Part shown: positions 1-6,164 of the stretch, one piece after another
Numbering within the stretch: the first letter of the stretch is position 1
Layout: every line of letters starts with the position of its first letter
Source: Accumulibacter sp.
Lineage (GTDB): Bacteria > Pseudomonadota > Gammaproteobacteria > Burkholderiales > Rhodocyclaceae
Direction of reading: 5' to 3'
NCBI GenBank assembly: GCA_031274075.1
Contig: JAISQQ010000295.1
Location: 1-8,457 of the forward strand
Length of the DNA: 8,457 nt
Made by a program: the position numbers and the translations under genes
Notes under the pieces: generated by a model
Seen by the model: only the letters and a program-made list of their open reading frames with translations
The model's database searches: none
Told to the model about the DNA's origin: nothing

Positions 1-116
1 TCCCTCGTTTCTCTCGGTTTTCCAGGGGGATTATTTTAATTTCTCGGGGATTCCTTGGGGGCTTTTTTGGAGAAAATCCTCTGCCTGTGGGGCTTCGGGG
101 CGTTTTGCAGGGCCGA
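1..116. other. Intergenic end segment, no gene recognised
   Basis: This stretch follows the stop of the Mrr-like nuclease gene and runs to the window edge. It is visibly different from the coding DNA around it. On the plus strand it has several runs of four or five G separated by T-rich pieces, including an A/T-only stretch at about 31-41. I found no start codon with a ribosome binding site, no convincing stem-loop plus T-tract for either strand, and no promoter I would defend. It probably holds the end of the operon transcript and the upstream region of a gene outside the window. Confidence 0.4.
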
Positions 117-1004
117 CTAAATGAGTCCTTTGGTTTGCGCCGCCTTGACCTTGCGGTCGATCATTTCTCGCAAACTCAGGTGCCCTTCCAGTACCAAGAT
201 CAGATCCTCGCCGTCGATGAATAACGTCTGAATTTCCTTGCCCATCACGAGGCTACGAATAACCTCTGAACTAAAGCCATTCACTGAAATAAACAGGCCG
301 CGTCCGTACAGCTTGCCCGCCACTTTGCCAGCAAACTGGTAGACGGGCTCGTTGCTCGCAGAGCGTTCCTGCCACTTCGCTTCAATGAGATAGTGTTCCC
401 CCTCGAACTTCACTGCGCCATCGACTTGCTCCCCGTTTACGCGGAAGGCTTCGGTGGTCTCCAGATGGGAGAGGCGGGACAGCTCGGCCAAGATGCGTTC
501 AAGCGCGTACCCACGCTGCTGCCGTGAAGTCTTGTCGGCAAGCAGAGAGAGGTACTCGGCGCGCAGTTGATCGAGCGACGCCGTAGGTTGCTGGCGGGCT
601 GTCTCCTGCGCAGCGCGGCGCTCGCGATCGGCCTTGATTTTGGCGTCTCGAATTTCCTGCAGTTGGCGGAGATGTTCTAGATTCTTGTTGGCTGTGCTGC
701 GATCCAGCTTGTGCAGCTTGTCGAAATAGTACGGGTCGAAATGGGACCAGTTCAGCAGCGATTGCAGCATCGCGCGGAATGGGCCAAGGCCGTTGTCTGG
801 ACGTGCTGCGAGTGCGGAGAACAGAGCATCGATGACTTCATGCCGCTTGAGCGCATTCTCGCCCTTGATCTGCATCTGCAGGGGCGCGATCTCCGCCTTC
901 GTGCATCCGTGCTTCTCGAAGAAGCCTACGATGTCCTTGCGTGGCCAGAAAAGAGAAAGAATGCAGTCCTTCATGCAGCCCTTGATATCGGCGGGAAAGC
1001 TCAT
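117..1004 (-). CDS. Mrr-type restriction endonuclease-like protein (PD-(D/E)XK nuclease)
   Basis: This is a 295-aa protein predicted to cut DNA. The C-terminal third (about residues 164-275) has the Mrr_cat layout: a glutamate in GYALERIL (E169), then QVDG (D195), then the strand LIEAKW with E208 and K210. These form the PD-(D/E)XK triad; they are followed by a Phe/Gly-rich helix and GLFISVNGFS, the typical Mrr strand before a helix. Residues 104-165 are charged and rich in Lys, Arg, Glu and Gln, probably a coiled-coil linker. Residues 1-100 form a helical N-terminal domain of unknown role, perhaps for sensing or DNA binding. The ATG has AGGGG seven bases upstream. It starts 11 bases after the nucleotidyltransferase gene and its ribosome site overlaps that gene's stop region, so it is the third gene of the operon. 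The nuclease fold is well supported; whether it is a type IV restriction enzyme of modified DNA or a toxin-module effector is inference. Confidence 0.85.
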   Translation of the reverse strand: MSFPADIKGCMKDCILSLFWPRKDIVGFFEKHGCTKAEIAPLQMQIKGENALKRHEVIDALFSALAARPDNGLGPFRAMLQSLLNWSHFDPYYFDKLHKLDRSTANKNLEHLRQLQEIRDAKIKADRERRAAQETARQQPTASLDQLRAEYLSLLADKTSRQQRGYALERILAELSRLSHLETTEAFRVNGEQVDGAVKFEGEHYLIEAKWQERSASNEPVYQFAGKVAGKLYGRGLFISVNGFSSEVIRSLVMGKEIQTLFIDGEDLILVLEGHLSLREMIDRKVKAAQTKGLI

Positions 1005-1015
1005 GTCGATGCCCC

Positions 1016-1912
1016 TTAACCGATCTGGGCCAACAGTTGCTCAATCACGTCACTGGCTTGCCGCTGCCGCAACGCCCGCGCTTCGCGTTGTTCCGGCTCA
1101 TCGCTTTCTCCAAGCTCGAACTTGGCGACCGATACCGGCCCGTCCTTGCGATAGCCCTCGGTCTTCTCGTCGCCGAGGAAACGGCTGCGCAGGATCGCCA
1201 GCGAGGCTTCGATGACGGCACCATGCTTGCCGCCCCGCTCGTTGCGGAAGACTTCGGCCACGGCGTCCATGCCGTCGGGCGCGTGCTCGATGCAGTAGAT
1301 CAGGTCGTGCGCGTCCTTGCGCTCGAAGCGCTGGTCGAATGCGAAGGACTTCAAGCAGGTGAAGCTGACGAGATTGGCGTGCTTGATCTTCTCAGTGGCG
1401 ACGCCGTTACCACCCAGCAGTTCGGCCTGGATTTCGGTGACCTGATGCAGGTCGAAGACGATCGACGAGTGCGGGATGTTCAGAGCCGATATCGTCCCTT
1501 CGGTCGGCAGCGGCTGCACCTTACCGCCGGCGATGTCCGGCGCGTCGGCCAGCAGTTCCAGCACCATCAGCGCGCCGTGCTCGGTGCGGGTCTGCCAACG
1601 CCAAGAGAGCTTCTGCTTCTTGTCGTTCTCCGCGCGCTCAAAGCCCATCTTCTTGAGGTTGTCCTCCAGCGTGTGATAGGCCTCGGTGTCGGCCAGGATC
1701 TGCAGGTCGATCACGATGTCCACGTCAAGCGTACCCGCATGCGCCGGCACCTCAGGCGGTCGTGCAGCGACGAGATACCGCGGCGTGAGTCCTCCAACCA
1801 GGTAGACCGAATCCTTCCACGGTCCGAGACCGCGCAGCAGCGTTACGAGGACACGTTCGCAGTCCACCGTGTACTGGTCGCTGTAGCCATCGAGCATTGC
1901 GGGCTTGGCCAT
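1016..1912 (-). CDS. AbiEii-like nucleotidyltransferase, probable type IV toxin
   Basis: This 298-aa protein has the AbiEii/DNA polymerase beta-type nucleotidyltransferase signature. YLVGGLTPRYL (G40, G41, T43) is the phosphate-binding GG motif, followed by TLDVDIVID with metal ligands D63 and D65. Downstream, CLKSFAF (K188) and RFERKDAHDL (K199, D200) match the conserved Lys and KD motifs of AbiEii. AbiEii toxins are GTP-binding nucleotidyltransferases, and the related MenT3 adds nucleotides to tRNA acceptor ends, so growth arrest through an RNA target is the family expectation; the substrate here is unknown. An upstream in-frame start would add 34 residues, but those overlap the end of the AbiEi-like gene. 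I chose the ATG at 1912 because it overlaps that gene's stop as TGATG, a standard translational-coupling arrangement that keeps antitoxin ahead of toxin. The last 30 or so residues are charged and helical. Confidence 0.86.
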   Translation of the reverse strand: MAKPAMLDGYSDQYTVDCERVLVTLLRGLGPWKDSVYLVGGLTPRYLVAARPPEVPAHAGTLDVDIVIDLQILADTEAYHTLEDNLKKMGFERAENDKKQKLSWRWQTRTEHGALMVLELLADAPDIAGGKVQPLPTEGTISALNIPHSSIVFDLHQVTEIQAELLGGNGVATEKIKHANLVSFTCLKSFAFDQRFERKDAHDLIYCIEHAPDGMDAVAEVFRNERGGKHGAVIEASLAILRSRFLGDEKTEGYRKDGPVSVAKFELGESDEPEQREARALRQRQASDVIEQLLAQIG

Positions 1913-3006
1913 CAGAAGCCAATCCTTTCTTTGCGGAAGTGCTCGGCCATTTCCTTGGATCGGCCTTCCCCGCGCAGCAGGTCGAGATATATCTGGATGG
2001 GGCTGGCCAGCCACAGGCCATCAACCCGTTCGCGAAACAACAGTTCACCCGGCGACTTGGCTTCGATGACGCCCAGGTTGGCGCCTTCGTTGACGACACG
2101 CGCGGCGAGATCGCCGATCGCGGCATCGGCGTTCTCGCCGATCAGCACGCGCACGCGCACCTGGGAGACGTTGGAAAGGAATGGCGCGTAGCGCTGCGCG
2201 GCGGCCTCGTGGCTGACCGCGTACTGGACCTCGTGCGCGGCGAAGACCTGGCCGATCTGCGCCGCCAGCGTGTCAGCTTTCGTACCCGGTACGTAGTACC
2301 GGCGCAGGGCCGGTGGCCGGATGACGGTGAGTTGCCTGATCCATGCGTCCAGTAAGGCTGCCGGTTCGCGAAGGTGGCGCTCCTTGCTTGGGCCTTGCCC
2401 ACGCACCACCAGCCAGTCAAACCGCTCCAGCTCGGTCAGCACCTGCGAGGCGGTGGCGGGCGACACCATCGCCTGCTGTGCCAGTTCCGTGACGCCGAAC
2501 CAATTCTGGTGCTGCACCAGCAGGGCATGAAGCACCTGGGCACGCCGTCCGGTAAACAGCGCACGCACCGACTTCGCAAGGGTCTTAGGTGGCGGTTTGT
2601 CGATGTAGAGGTAGGCGCCGGGCGCGGGCAGGTACAGGCTGCCGCCGCTGTCGTAGTAGCCGACGCGCTCGCTTCTGAGCAGTTCCTTTGCACCGGGGGA
2701 GATCGACTCGGCGACGAGGAGGGGCAAGGGCACCTTCCCCTGCCCAGTGGGCGTTCCGTGGCTCGCCGCCCGAAGCTGCCAGATCACTTGACGGACATCT
2801 CGGGGAAAGATGGCCTTCTTGGCCTCGATCAGCAGGACGAAGGACTTGCCGGCGACGTGCAAATCGACTTGGGCATCGTGTCTACGGTCGTCGTGCTTGC
2901 TCAAGGGCTCCCGACAGTCGAAGTTAGCCTCCACTTCTGGAAGCTCTCGCAGAGCGTCCACGAAGCGGGCTATCAACTGTTGTTCGGTCAGGGTGGATTC
3001 AAGCAT
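1912..3006 (-). CDS. AbiEi-family antitoxin/regulator with nuclease-fold N-terminal domain
   Basis: This 364-aa protein has three parts. Residues about 25-120 look like a PD-(D/E)XK fold: DAQVDLHV (D48), a strand ending LLIEAKK (E61, K63), then a helix RQVIWQLR. Residues about 155-215 form a winged helix-turn-helix: FGVTELAQQAMVSPATASQV is the helix-turn-helix and DWLVVRGQG the wing. Residues about 235-364 resemble the C-terminal half of AbiEi-type antitoxins, ending in SPIQIYLDLLRGEGRSKEMA. AbiEi proteins bind inverted repeats in their own promoter and neutralise AbiEii, mainly as transcriptional repressors in a type IV system. Two matched palindromes in the promoter here fit that. Classical AbiEi lacks the N-terminal nuclease-like domain, so this is an extended variant. 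The ATG at 3006 has only a distant GAGG upstream, so translation may be weak. The stop overlaps the start of the next gene. Enzyme activity is untested; the domain could simply bind DNA. Confidence 0.78.
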   Translation of the reverse strand: MLESTLTEQQLIARFVDALRELPEVEANFDCREPLSKHDDRRHDAQVDLHVAGKSFVLLIEAKKAIFPRDVRQVIWQLRAASHGTPTGQGKVPLPLLVAESISPGAKELLRSERVGYYDSGGSLYLPAPGAYLYIDKPPPKTLAKSVRALFTGRRAQVLHALLVQHQNWFGVTELAQQAMVSPATASQVLTELERFDWLVVRGQGPSKERHLREPAALLDAWIRQLTVIRPPALRRYYVPGTKADTLAAQIGQVFAAHEVQYAVSHEAAAQRYAPFLSNVSQVRVRVLIGENADAAIGDLAARVVNEGANLGVIEAKSPGELLFRERVDGLWLASPIQIYLDLLRGEGRSKEMAEHFRKERIGF

Positions 3007-3023
3007 GGGGCGCTAGAGCCTCG

Positions 3024-3039
3024 TTTACTGTTCAGTAAA
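3024..3039. promoter_or_regulatory. Perfect palindrome, probable operator O1 of the abiE-like operon
   Basis: TTTACTGTTCAGTAAA is a perfect 7+2+7 inverted repeat. It covers about +2 to +17 of the predicted transcript of the minus-strand operon, between promoter and start codon. A near copy (14 of 16 bases) lies at 3078-3093. Its position would block transcription initiation or early elongation if bound by the winged-helix protein encoded just downstream. It could also form a short RNA hairpin in the leader, but it lacks a T-tract and is not a terminator. Confidence 0.72.
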
Positions 3040-3046
3040 TATGGGT

Positions 3047-3075
3047 ATTCTATCAAATGTTCGACCAGGAGACAA
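3047..3075 (-). promoter_or_regulatory. Sigma70-type promoter of the abiE-like/Mrr operon
   Basis: Read on the minus strand, TTGTCT (3075-3070; four of six matches to TTGACA) is followed by exactly 17 bases and then TAGAAT (3052-3047; five of six to TATAAT). A TG one base before the -10 box makes it an extended -10 promoter. Transcription would begin near 3040, giving a leader of about 34 bases before the ATG at 3006. It is the best promoter match in the window and lies in an AT-richer spacer. Confidence 0.72.
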
Positions 3076-3077
3076 TT

Positions 3078-3093
3078 TTTACTGTGCAGTGAA
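3078..3093. promoter_or_regulatory. Imperfect palindrome, probable operator O2 of the abiE-like operon
   Basis: TTTACTGTGCAGTGAA matches the downstream palindrome at 3024-3039 in 14 of 16 positions and keeps the TTTACTG and CAGT half-site cores. It begins two bases upstream of the predicted -35 box. The two centres are 54 bases apart, about five helical turns, so dimers on both sites could lie on nearly the same face of the DNA and act cooperatively. Confidence 0.68.
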
Positions 3094-3160
3094 AGAGGTT
3101 GCATCCCTACTTCGACTTGGACCATGTCAGTCCACAATGGATTCCGGCCCGTCCCCCAAT

Positions 3161-5194
3161 TCAGGAGGTTTCATACGCGCCCCGCTGCGGGCGTGCCGGC
3201 GCGCGCGTCCCCGCGCGCCGGCCGCCCGGCGAGGGAGAAGCGACGGCGACCGTTCCCCGGCATTCGGGGTAGCGGCCGCAGGACCAGAACGGGCCGTGTG
3301 GCCCCAGGCGCGGCAAGGTCGCGGCCCCGCACAAGGGGCAGGCCGGGCCTTTGGGAACCTGCAGCGACAGGCGGGCGCCCCGGTATTGCTGCACCAGTTG
3401 CGCCACCCAGGCCGCCTGTTTCTCGGTAAAAGCCTCCAGCGTCAGCTGTCCGGCCTCGATCAACTCCAACGCCTGTTCCCAGAGCGCGGTGGTGCCGGGG
3501 TCGGCAAGAGCCTTCGGCACGGCGTCGATGAGCGCGAACGCCGCCTCGGTCGCCCGGATCGCGGCGCGTCCCTGTTTCATGAGATAGCTTCGCTTCAAAA
3601 GCCCCGTGATGATGCCGGCGCGCGTCGCTTCGGTGCCGATGCCGGTGGTCTCCTTGAGTTTTTGTTTCAGGCGCGGGTCGCTGACGAACCGGGCCACCCC
3701 TTTCATGGCCTTGACCAGTTCACCCTGGGTATAGGGTTTCGGCGGCAAGGTCTTCAGGGCTTTCAGGTCGACCTGGTCGACCGCGCAGCCCACGCCGGCC
3801 GCCAGGGGCGGCAGGCTCTGGCCGTGCGGGTCGGATTCCTCCTCCGCGCCGTCACGCAACACCCGCCGCCAGCCCGCTTCGATCTCCCGTCGGCCACTCG
3901 CCCGGAGCGTTTCTCCATTGCAGGACAATGTGACGAGCGTCCGGTCAAACTCATGATGCGGAAAAAACTGCGCCAGATAATGCGCTCGGATCAGCCCGTA
4001 GACCGCCCGTTCTTTCTCCGACAGGGCCGACAGTTTCACGGGTTCGATCGTCGGAATGAGGCCGTGGTGGGCGGTGACCTTGCTATCGTCCCAGGCGCGC
4101 GAGCGTTGCGTTGGATCCAGTTTGTCGATCAACGGGCGCAGGCCGGGATCGGTCTGGACGAGGCTGGCCAGTACGGCGGGGACTTCGGACAACAGGCTCT
4201 CGGGCAGATAGCCGGAATCGGAACGCGGATAGGTCGTCGCCTTGTGCGTCTCATAGAGTGCCTGGGCGATGTCGAGCGTTTCCTGCACGTCCAGGCCGAA
4301 TTTCCGCGAGCCGGTTTCCTGCAGGCCGCTCAAGTCGAAGGGCAGCGGCGGCGCTTCGCGCACGCGCTCGGTCTCGGCCGACACCACCCGCGCCTCGCGT
4401 CCCGCGCGAAGGCGTTCGAGCGCCCGCTGCGCGACGTGTTGTCGCAGGCATCGCCCCGCCGCGTCCCGGGCGTCCTCCGGCGGGTTCCAGGCGGCGGTGA
4501 AGGATTGACCGTCCGTTGACAACCGGGCTTCGACCGCCCAATACGGCGCCGACACGAACGCGGCGATCTCGCGGTCGCGGTCGACCACCAGGCGCAGGGT
4601 CGGCGTCTGCACCCGGCCGACGGAGAGCACGCCGTCATAACCCGCCGCGCGCCCGAGCAGCGTAAACATGCGAGTAAGGTTCAGACCGACCAGCCAGTCA
4701 GCCCGCGAGCGCGCCAGCGCGGAGAAGTAGAGCGGCAGCGTTTCATTGCCCGGCTTGAGCTGCCCCAGCGCCTTGCGGATCGAGGCGTCGTTGAGCGCCG
4801 ACAGCCAGAGCCGCTGGATCGGCCCTCGATAGCCGCACAGTTCAAGCAACTCACGGGCGATCATTTCGCCTTCGCGGTCGGCGTCGGTGGCAATGACCAG
4901 TTCTTTTGCCTGTGCCAGCAAGGCCTTGACGATCTTGAATTGAGCGGCGGTAGAGGCTTTGACTTCAAGCCGCCATTGCGCGGGAAGGATGGGCAATGTT
5001 TCCAGCGACCAGCGTTTATAGGATTCGTCGTAAGCTTCGGGCGGCACGGCTTCGACGAGATGGCCGAGGCACCAGGTGACGACGACGCCGTCGCCGCGGC
5101 AGCAGCCCTCGCCGCGCCGCGTCGCGCCCAGGACGCGCGCGATGTCTTTCCCTTGAGAAGGTTTCTCGCACAAATACACGCGCAACCCGTCCAT
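3161..5194 (-). CDS. topB: DNA topoisomerase III (type IA), ICE-encoded
   Basis: This 677-aa protein relaxes or decatenates DNA by passing a strand through a transient single-strand break, likely resolving element DNA during replication and transfer. The N-terminal Toprim domain has YLCEKPSQG (E10) and IATDADREGE (D104, D106, E108). SVGRVQTPTL is the conserved type IA motif near the middle, and TTYPRSD carries the catalytic Tyr322 that forms the 5'-phosphotyrosyl bond. After the body come VKAMKGVARF and GIGTEATRAGII, typical of TopB. A single zinc ribbon follows (C619, C622, C639, C645), then an Arg/Pro/Gly-rich tail of about 30 residues. The length is close to the E. coli enzyme (about 650 aa). 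A further upstream in-frame start would add 48 residues of spacer translation; I prefer the ATG at 5194 because AGGGA lies just upstream and the conserved N-terminus begins there. A terminator at 5321-5346 separates it from the previous gene. Confidence 0.97.
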   Translation of the reverse strand: MDGLRVYLCEKPSQGKDIARVLGATRRGEGCCRGDGVVVTWCLGHLVEAVPPEAYDESYKRWSLETLPILPAQWRLEVKASTAAQFKIVKALLAQAKELVIATDADREGEMIARELLELCGYRGPIQRLWLSALNDASIRKALGQLKPGNETLPLYFSALARSRADWLVGLNLTRMFTLLGRAAGYDGVLSVGRVQTPTLRLVVDRDREIAAFVSAPYWAVEARLSTDGQSFTAAWNPPEDARDAAGRCLRQHVAQRALERLRAGREARVVSAETERVREAPPLPFDLSGLQETGSRKFGLDVQETLDIAQALYETHKATTYPRSDSGYLPESLLSEVPAVLASLVQTDPGLRPLIDKLDPTQRSRAWDDSKVTAHHGLIPTIEPVKLSALSEKERAVYGLIRAHYLAQFFPHHEFDRTLVTLSCNGETLRASGRREIEAGWRRVLRDGAEEESDPHGQSLPPLAAGVGCAVDQVDLKALKTLPPKPYTQGELVKAMKGVARFVSDPRLKQKLKETTGIGTEATRAGIITGLLKRSYLMKQGRAAIRATEAAFALIDAVPKALADPGTTALWEQALELIEAGQLTLEAFTEKQAAWVAQLVQQYRGARLSLQVPKGPACPLCGAATLPRLGPHGPFWSCGRYPECRGTVAVASPSPGGRRAGTRAPARPQRGAYETS
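3195..3222. repeat. GC-only inverted repeat inside the 3' end of topB
   Basis: An 11-base arm (GCCGGCGCGCG, 3195-3205) and its exact complement (3212-3222) flank a six-base loop. It lies in the codons for the Arg/Ala/Pro-rich tail of topoisomerase III, about 32 bases before the stop. No T-tract follows on the minus strand, so it is not a standard terminator. It may be a by-product of low-complexity GC-rich sequence, or could slow or protect the 3' end of the message. Confidence 0.5.
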
Positions 5195-5222
5195 GTCCGT
5201 TTTCCCTGAATCAATGCCCTGC

Positions 5223-5263
5223 GACAAGCCTGTCCCGGAAACCCGGGTTTTTCCGCCGGAAAA
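5223..5263 (-). promoter_or_regulatory. Three tandem hairpins in the topB leader
   Basis: Upstream of topB three inverted repeats stand end to end. 5249-5263 is TTTTCCG-C-CGGAAAA (perfect 7+1+7). 5234-5247 is CCCGG-AAAC-CCGGG. 5223-5234 is GACA-AGCC-TGTC. An AAACCCGGGTTT palindrome (5239-5250) overlaps the first two, so alternative pairings exist. The block ends about 29 bases before the topB ATG and leaves the ribosome site single-stranded. I found no good sigma70 promoter between the upstream terminator and topB, so this block may hold an operator or a leader control element. No known riboswitch is recognised. Confidence 0.45.
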
Positions 5264-5320
5264 GCGAACTCCGCGCGTCCCGGATTGTTCCAGGGGCGCC
5301 CGCGCGCTCCGGTTCCCCCC

Positions 5321-5346
5321 AAAAAAAGAGCCTCGCAAGAGGCTCT
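5321..5346 (-). terminator. Rho-independent terminator after the DUF5983-like gene
   Basis: On the minus strand an eight-base stem AGAGCCTC / GAGGCTCT closes a TTGC loop and runs directly into a T-tract (5327-5321). It begins eight bases after the stop of the upstream gene at 5354. Stem, short loop and T-run have the textbook layout. It should end or attenuate the transcript that comes from ssb and the small genes, leaving topB to its own promoter or to read-through. Confidence 0.88.
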
Positions 5347-5353
5347 CAAATGG

Positions 5354-6031
5354 CTACAGGTCGTCGTATACGGGTAATTCGTCCAGCACCGGCGCTTCCG
5401 CGTCGAAGATCAGCACGCGCACGCCGCCCCGCGCCGCCCAGTGCCGCACGTTGGCCAGGGCGTCGGGAACGCCCGCGCAGCGATGCCGCCGTCGCAGTTC
5501 TTCCGCGCCGATGTTCTCGACATAGCGAAGGTGCGCGTCCGTCCACGGTGTGGCGAGCAGTTTCACGCCGATCGCAAAACTGCGCGGAATGCGGAAGGCG
5601 ACGAACAGGAATCCCGCCAGGGCGTGATCCGCCAGTTCGGCGAGATAGCGTTCGCCCTCCGCGGAAAGATGCACCGTGCTGATCGTCCAGCATCCGCGGC
5701 CGGCGGCGGTCTCGCGGCTCAAGCGGCCCGGGATTTCCCGCGCCTCCTCTTCGGCCTGGACGCCGTCGCCGATCGCGTCCAGGACGGCGCGCGGGGACAA
5801 GGCTTGCGGCAAGAACTCGTACACCTCCGGCACTTCCCTGTGGCAGAAGGCTTCCACGGGCCGATCGCCCATGGAGAAGCGGGTGATGTGATCATCCTCG
5901 TTCGCAGGGTTGATGTCGTAGTCCACGACCGCGACATGCGGCAGCGGAAACGACGGGGGCCAGTCTTGCACGATGACGGATCGAACGAGGCCGTCTTCGA
6001 TGACGATGGCCAGGGAGGGGATTCGGGACAG
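5354..6031 (-). CDS. DUF5983-like ICE protein, probable CTG start
   Basis: This 225-aa protein is of unknown function. It resembles a family I recall as DUF5983 in integrative elements; the name is from memory and only moderately sure. Residues 7-40 give LAIVIEDGLVRSVIVQDWP and VAVVDYD, a beta-rich start. The middle (about 80-112) is charged and acidic. The C-terminal half has CWTISTVHLSAEGERYL, a hydrophobic segment FLFVAFRI, LLATPWTDAHLRYVENIG and VRVLIFDAE. No catalytic motif is recognised and no signal peptide is seen. There is no ATG, GTG or TTG ahead of the first conserved strand with a ribosome site. The CTG at 6031 is preceded by CAGGAG and six bases, the same spacing as the two genes upstream, so I take CTG as start. 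An in-frame TTG at 6130 lacks a ribosome site, a GTG at 5971 would delete the first strand, and the first internal ATG is at about residue 54. A terminator follows. Confidence 0.8.
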   Translation of the reverse strand: MSRIPSLAIVIEDGLVRSVIVQDWPPSFPLPHVAVVDYDINPANEDDHITRFSMGDRPVEAFCHREVPEVYEFLPQALSPRAVLDAIGDGVQAEEEAREIPGRLSRETAAGRGCWTISTVHLSAEGERYLAELADHALAGFLFVAFRIPRSFAIGVKLLATPWTDAHLRYVENIGAEELRRRHRCAGVPDALANVRHWAARGGVRVLIFDAEAPVLDELPVYDDL

Positions 6032-6045
6032 GGTTGGCTCCTGTG
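6029..6045 (-). promoter_or_regulatory. Ribosome binding site and CTG start of the DUF5983-like gene
   Basis: The minus strand reads ACAGGAG-CCAACC-CTG. AGGAG sits six bases from CTG, matching exactly the AGGAG-N6-ATG spacing of the 87-aa gene (ATG at 6859) and the 135-aa gene (ATG at 6572). This decides the start; a single base difference from an ATG in a relative is an alternative explanation. Confidence 0.6.
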
Positions 6046-6164
6046 GAAAAATGGAAAGAAGGAGGAACGACGCCCCGGACGGGGACGCGCGTCCCTCGCG
6101 GGTTGAAAAGGCAAAAAGAGAGAAAGGCAAAAAGGCAAAACCGCCAGCGGACGCGCCGGCCGAT
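6032..6164. other. Spacer with T-rich repeats and a 14-bp palindrome
   Basis: The spacer lies between the 135-aa gene and the DUF5983-like gene. The minus strand has three close copies of TTTTTGCCTTT-like sequence (about 6110-6140), forming a polypyrimidine tract. A perfect 14-bp palindrome GGGACGCGCGTCCC (6082-6095) follows, adjoined by CCCCG-GA-CGGGG at 6073-6084. There is no stem followed directly by a T-run, so no terminator is called. The frame stays open across this stretch but has no start with a ribosome site and a composition unlike the protein downstream, so I treat it as non-coding. Confidence 0.5.

Noticed and set aside
26..100. Possible G-quadruplex from several G-runs on the plus strand
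   Set aside because: The loops between runs are long and uneven, so stable folding is unlikely; composition noted only.
1037..2191. A 384-codon open frame on the plus strand
   Set aside because: It lies antisense to the AbiEii-like and AbiEi-like genes, which have recognisable motifs. The translation has no family features and is a product of GC-rich codon structure.
3116..3136. Weak TTGGAC / GTCCACAA inverted repeat after topB as a terminator
   Set aside because: The arms need a bulge, the loop is long and no T-tract follows on the minus strand.
2374..3429. A 351-codon open frame on the plus strand
   Set aside because: It runs antisense across the AbiEi-like gene, its promoter region and the end of topB. 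There is no protein family resemblance.
3041..4519. A 492-codon open frame on the plus strand
   Set aside because: It is antisense to topB, whose Toprim, Tyr322 and zinc-ribbon motifs are unambiguous. The plus-strand translation is low-complexity and Arg/Gly-rich.
5441..6106. A 221-codon open frame on the plus strand
   Set aside because: It is opposite the DUF5983-like gene, which has family resemblance and a ribosome site; this frame has neither.
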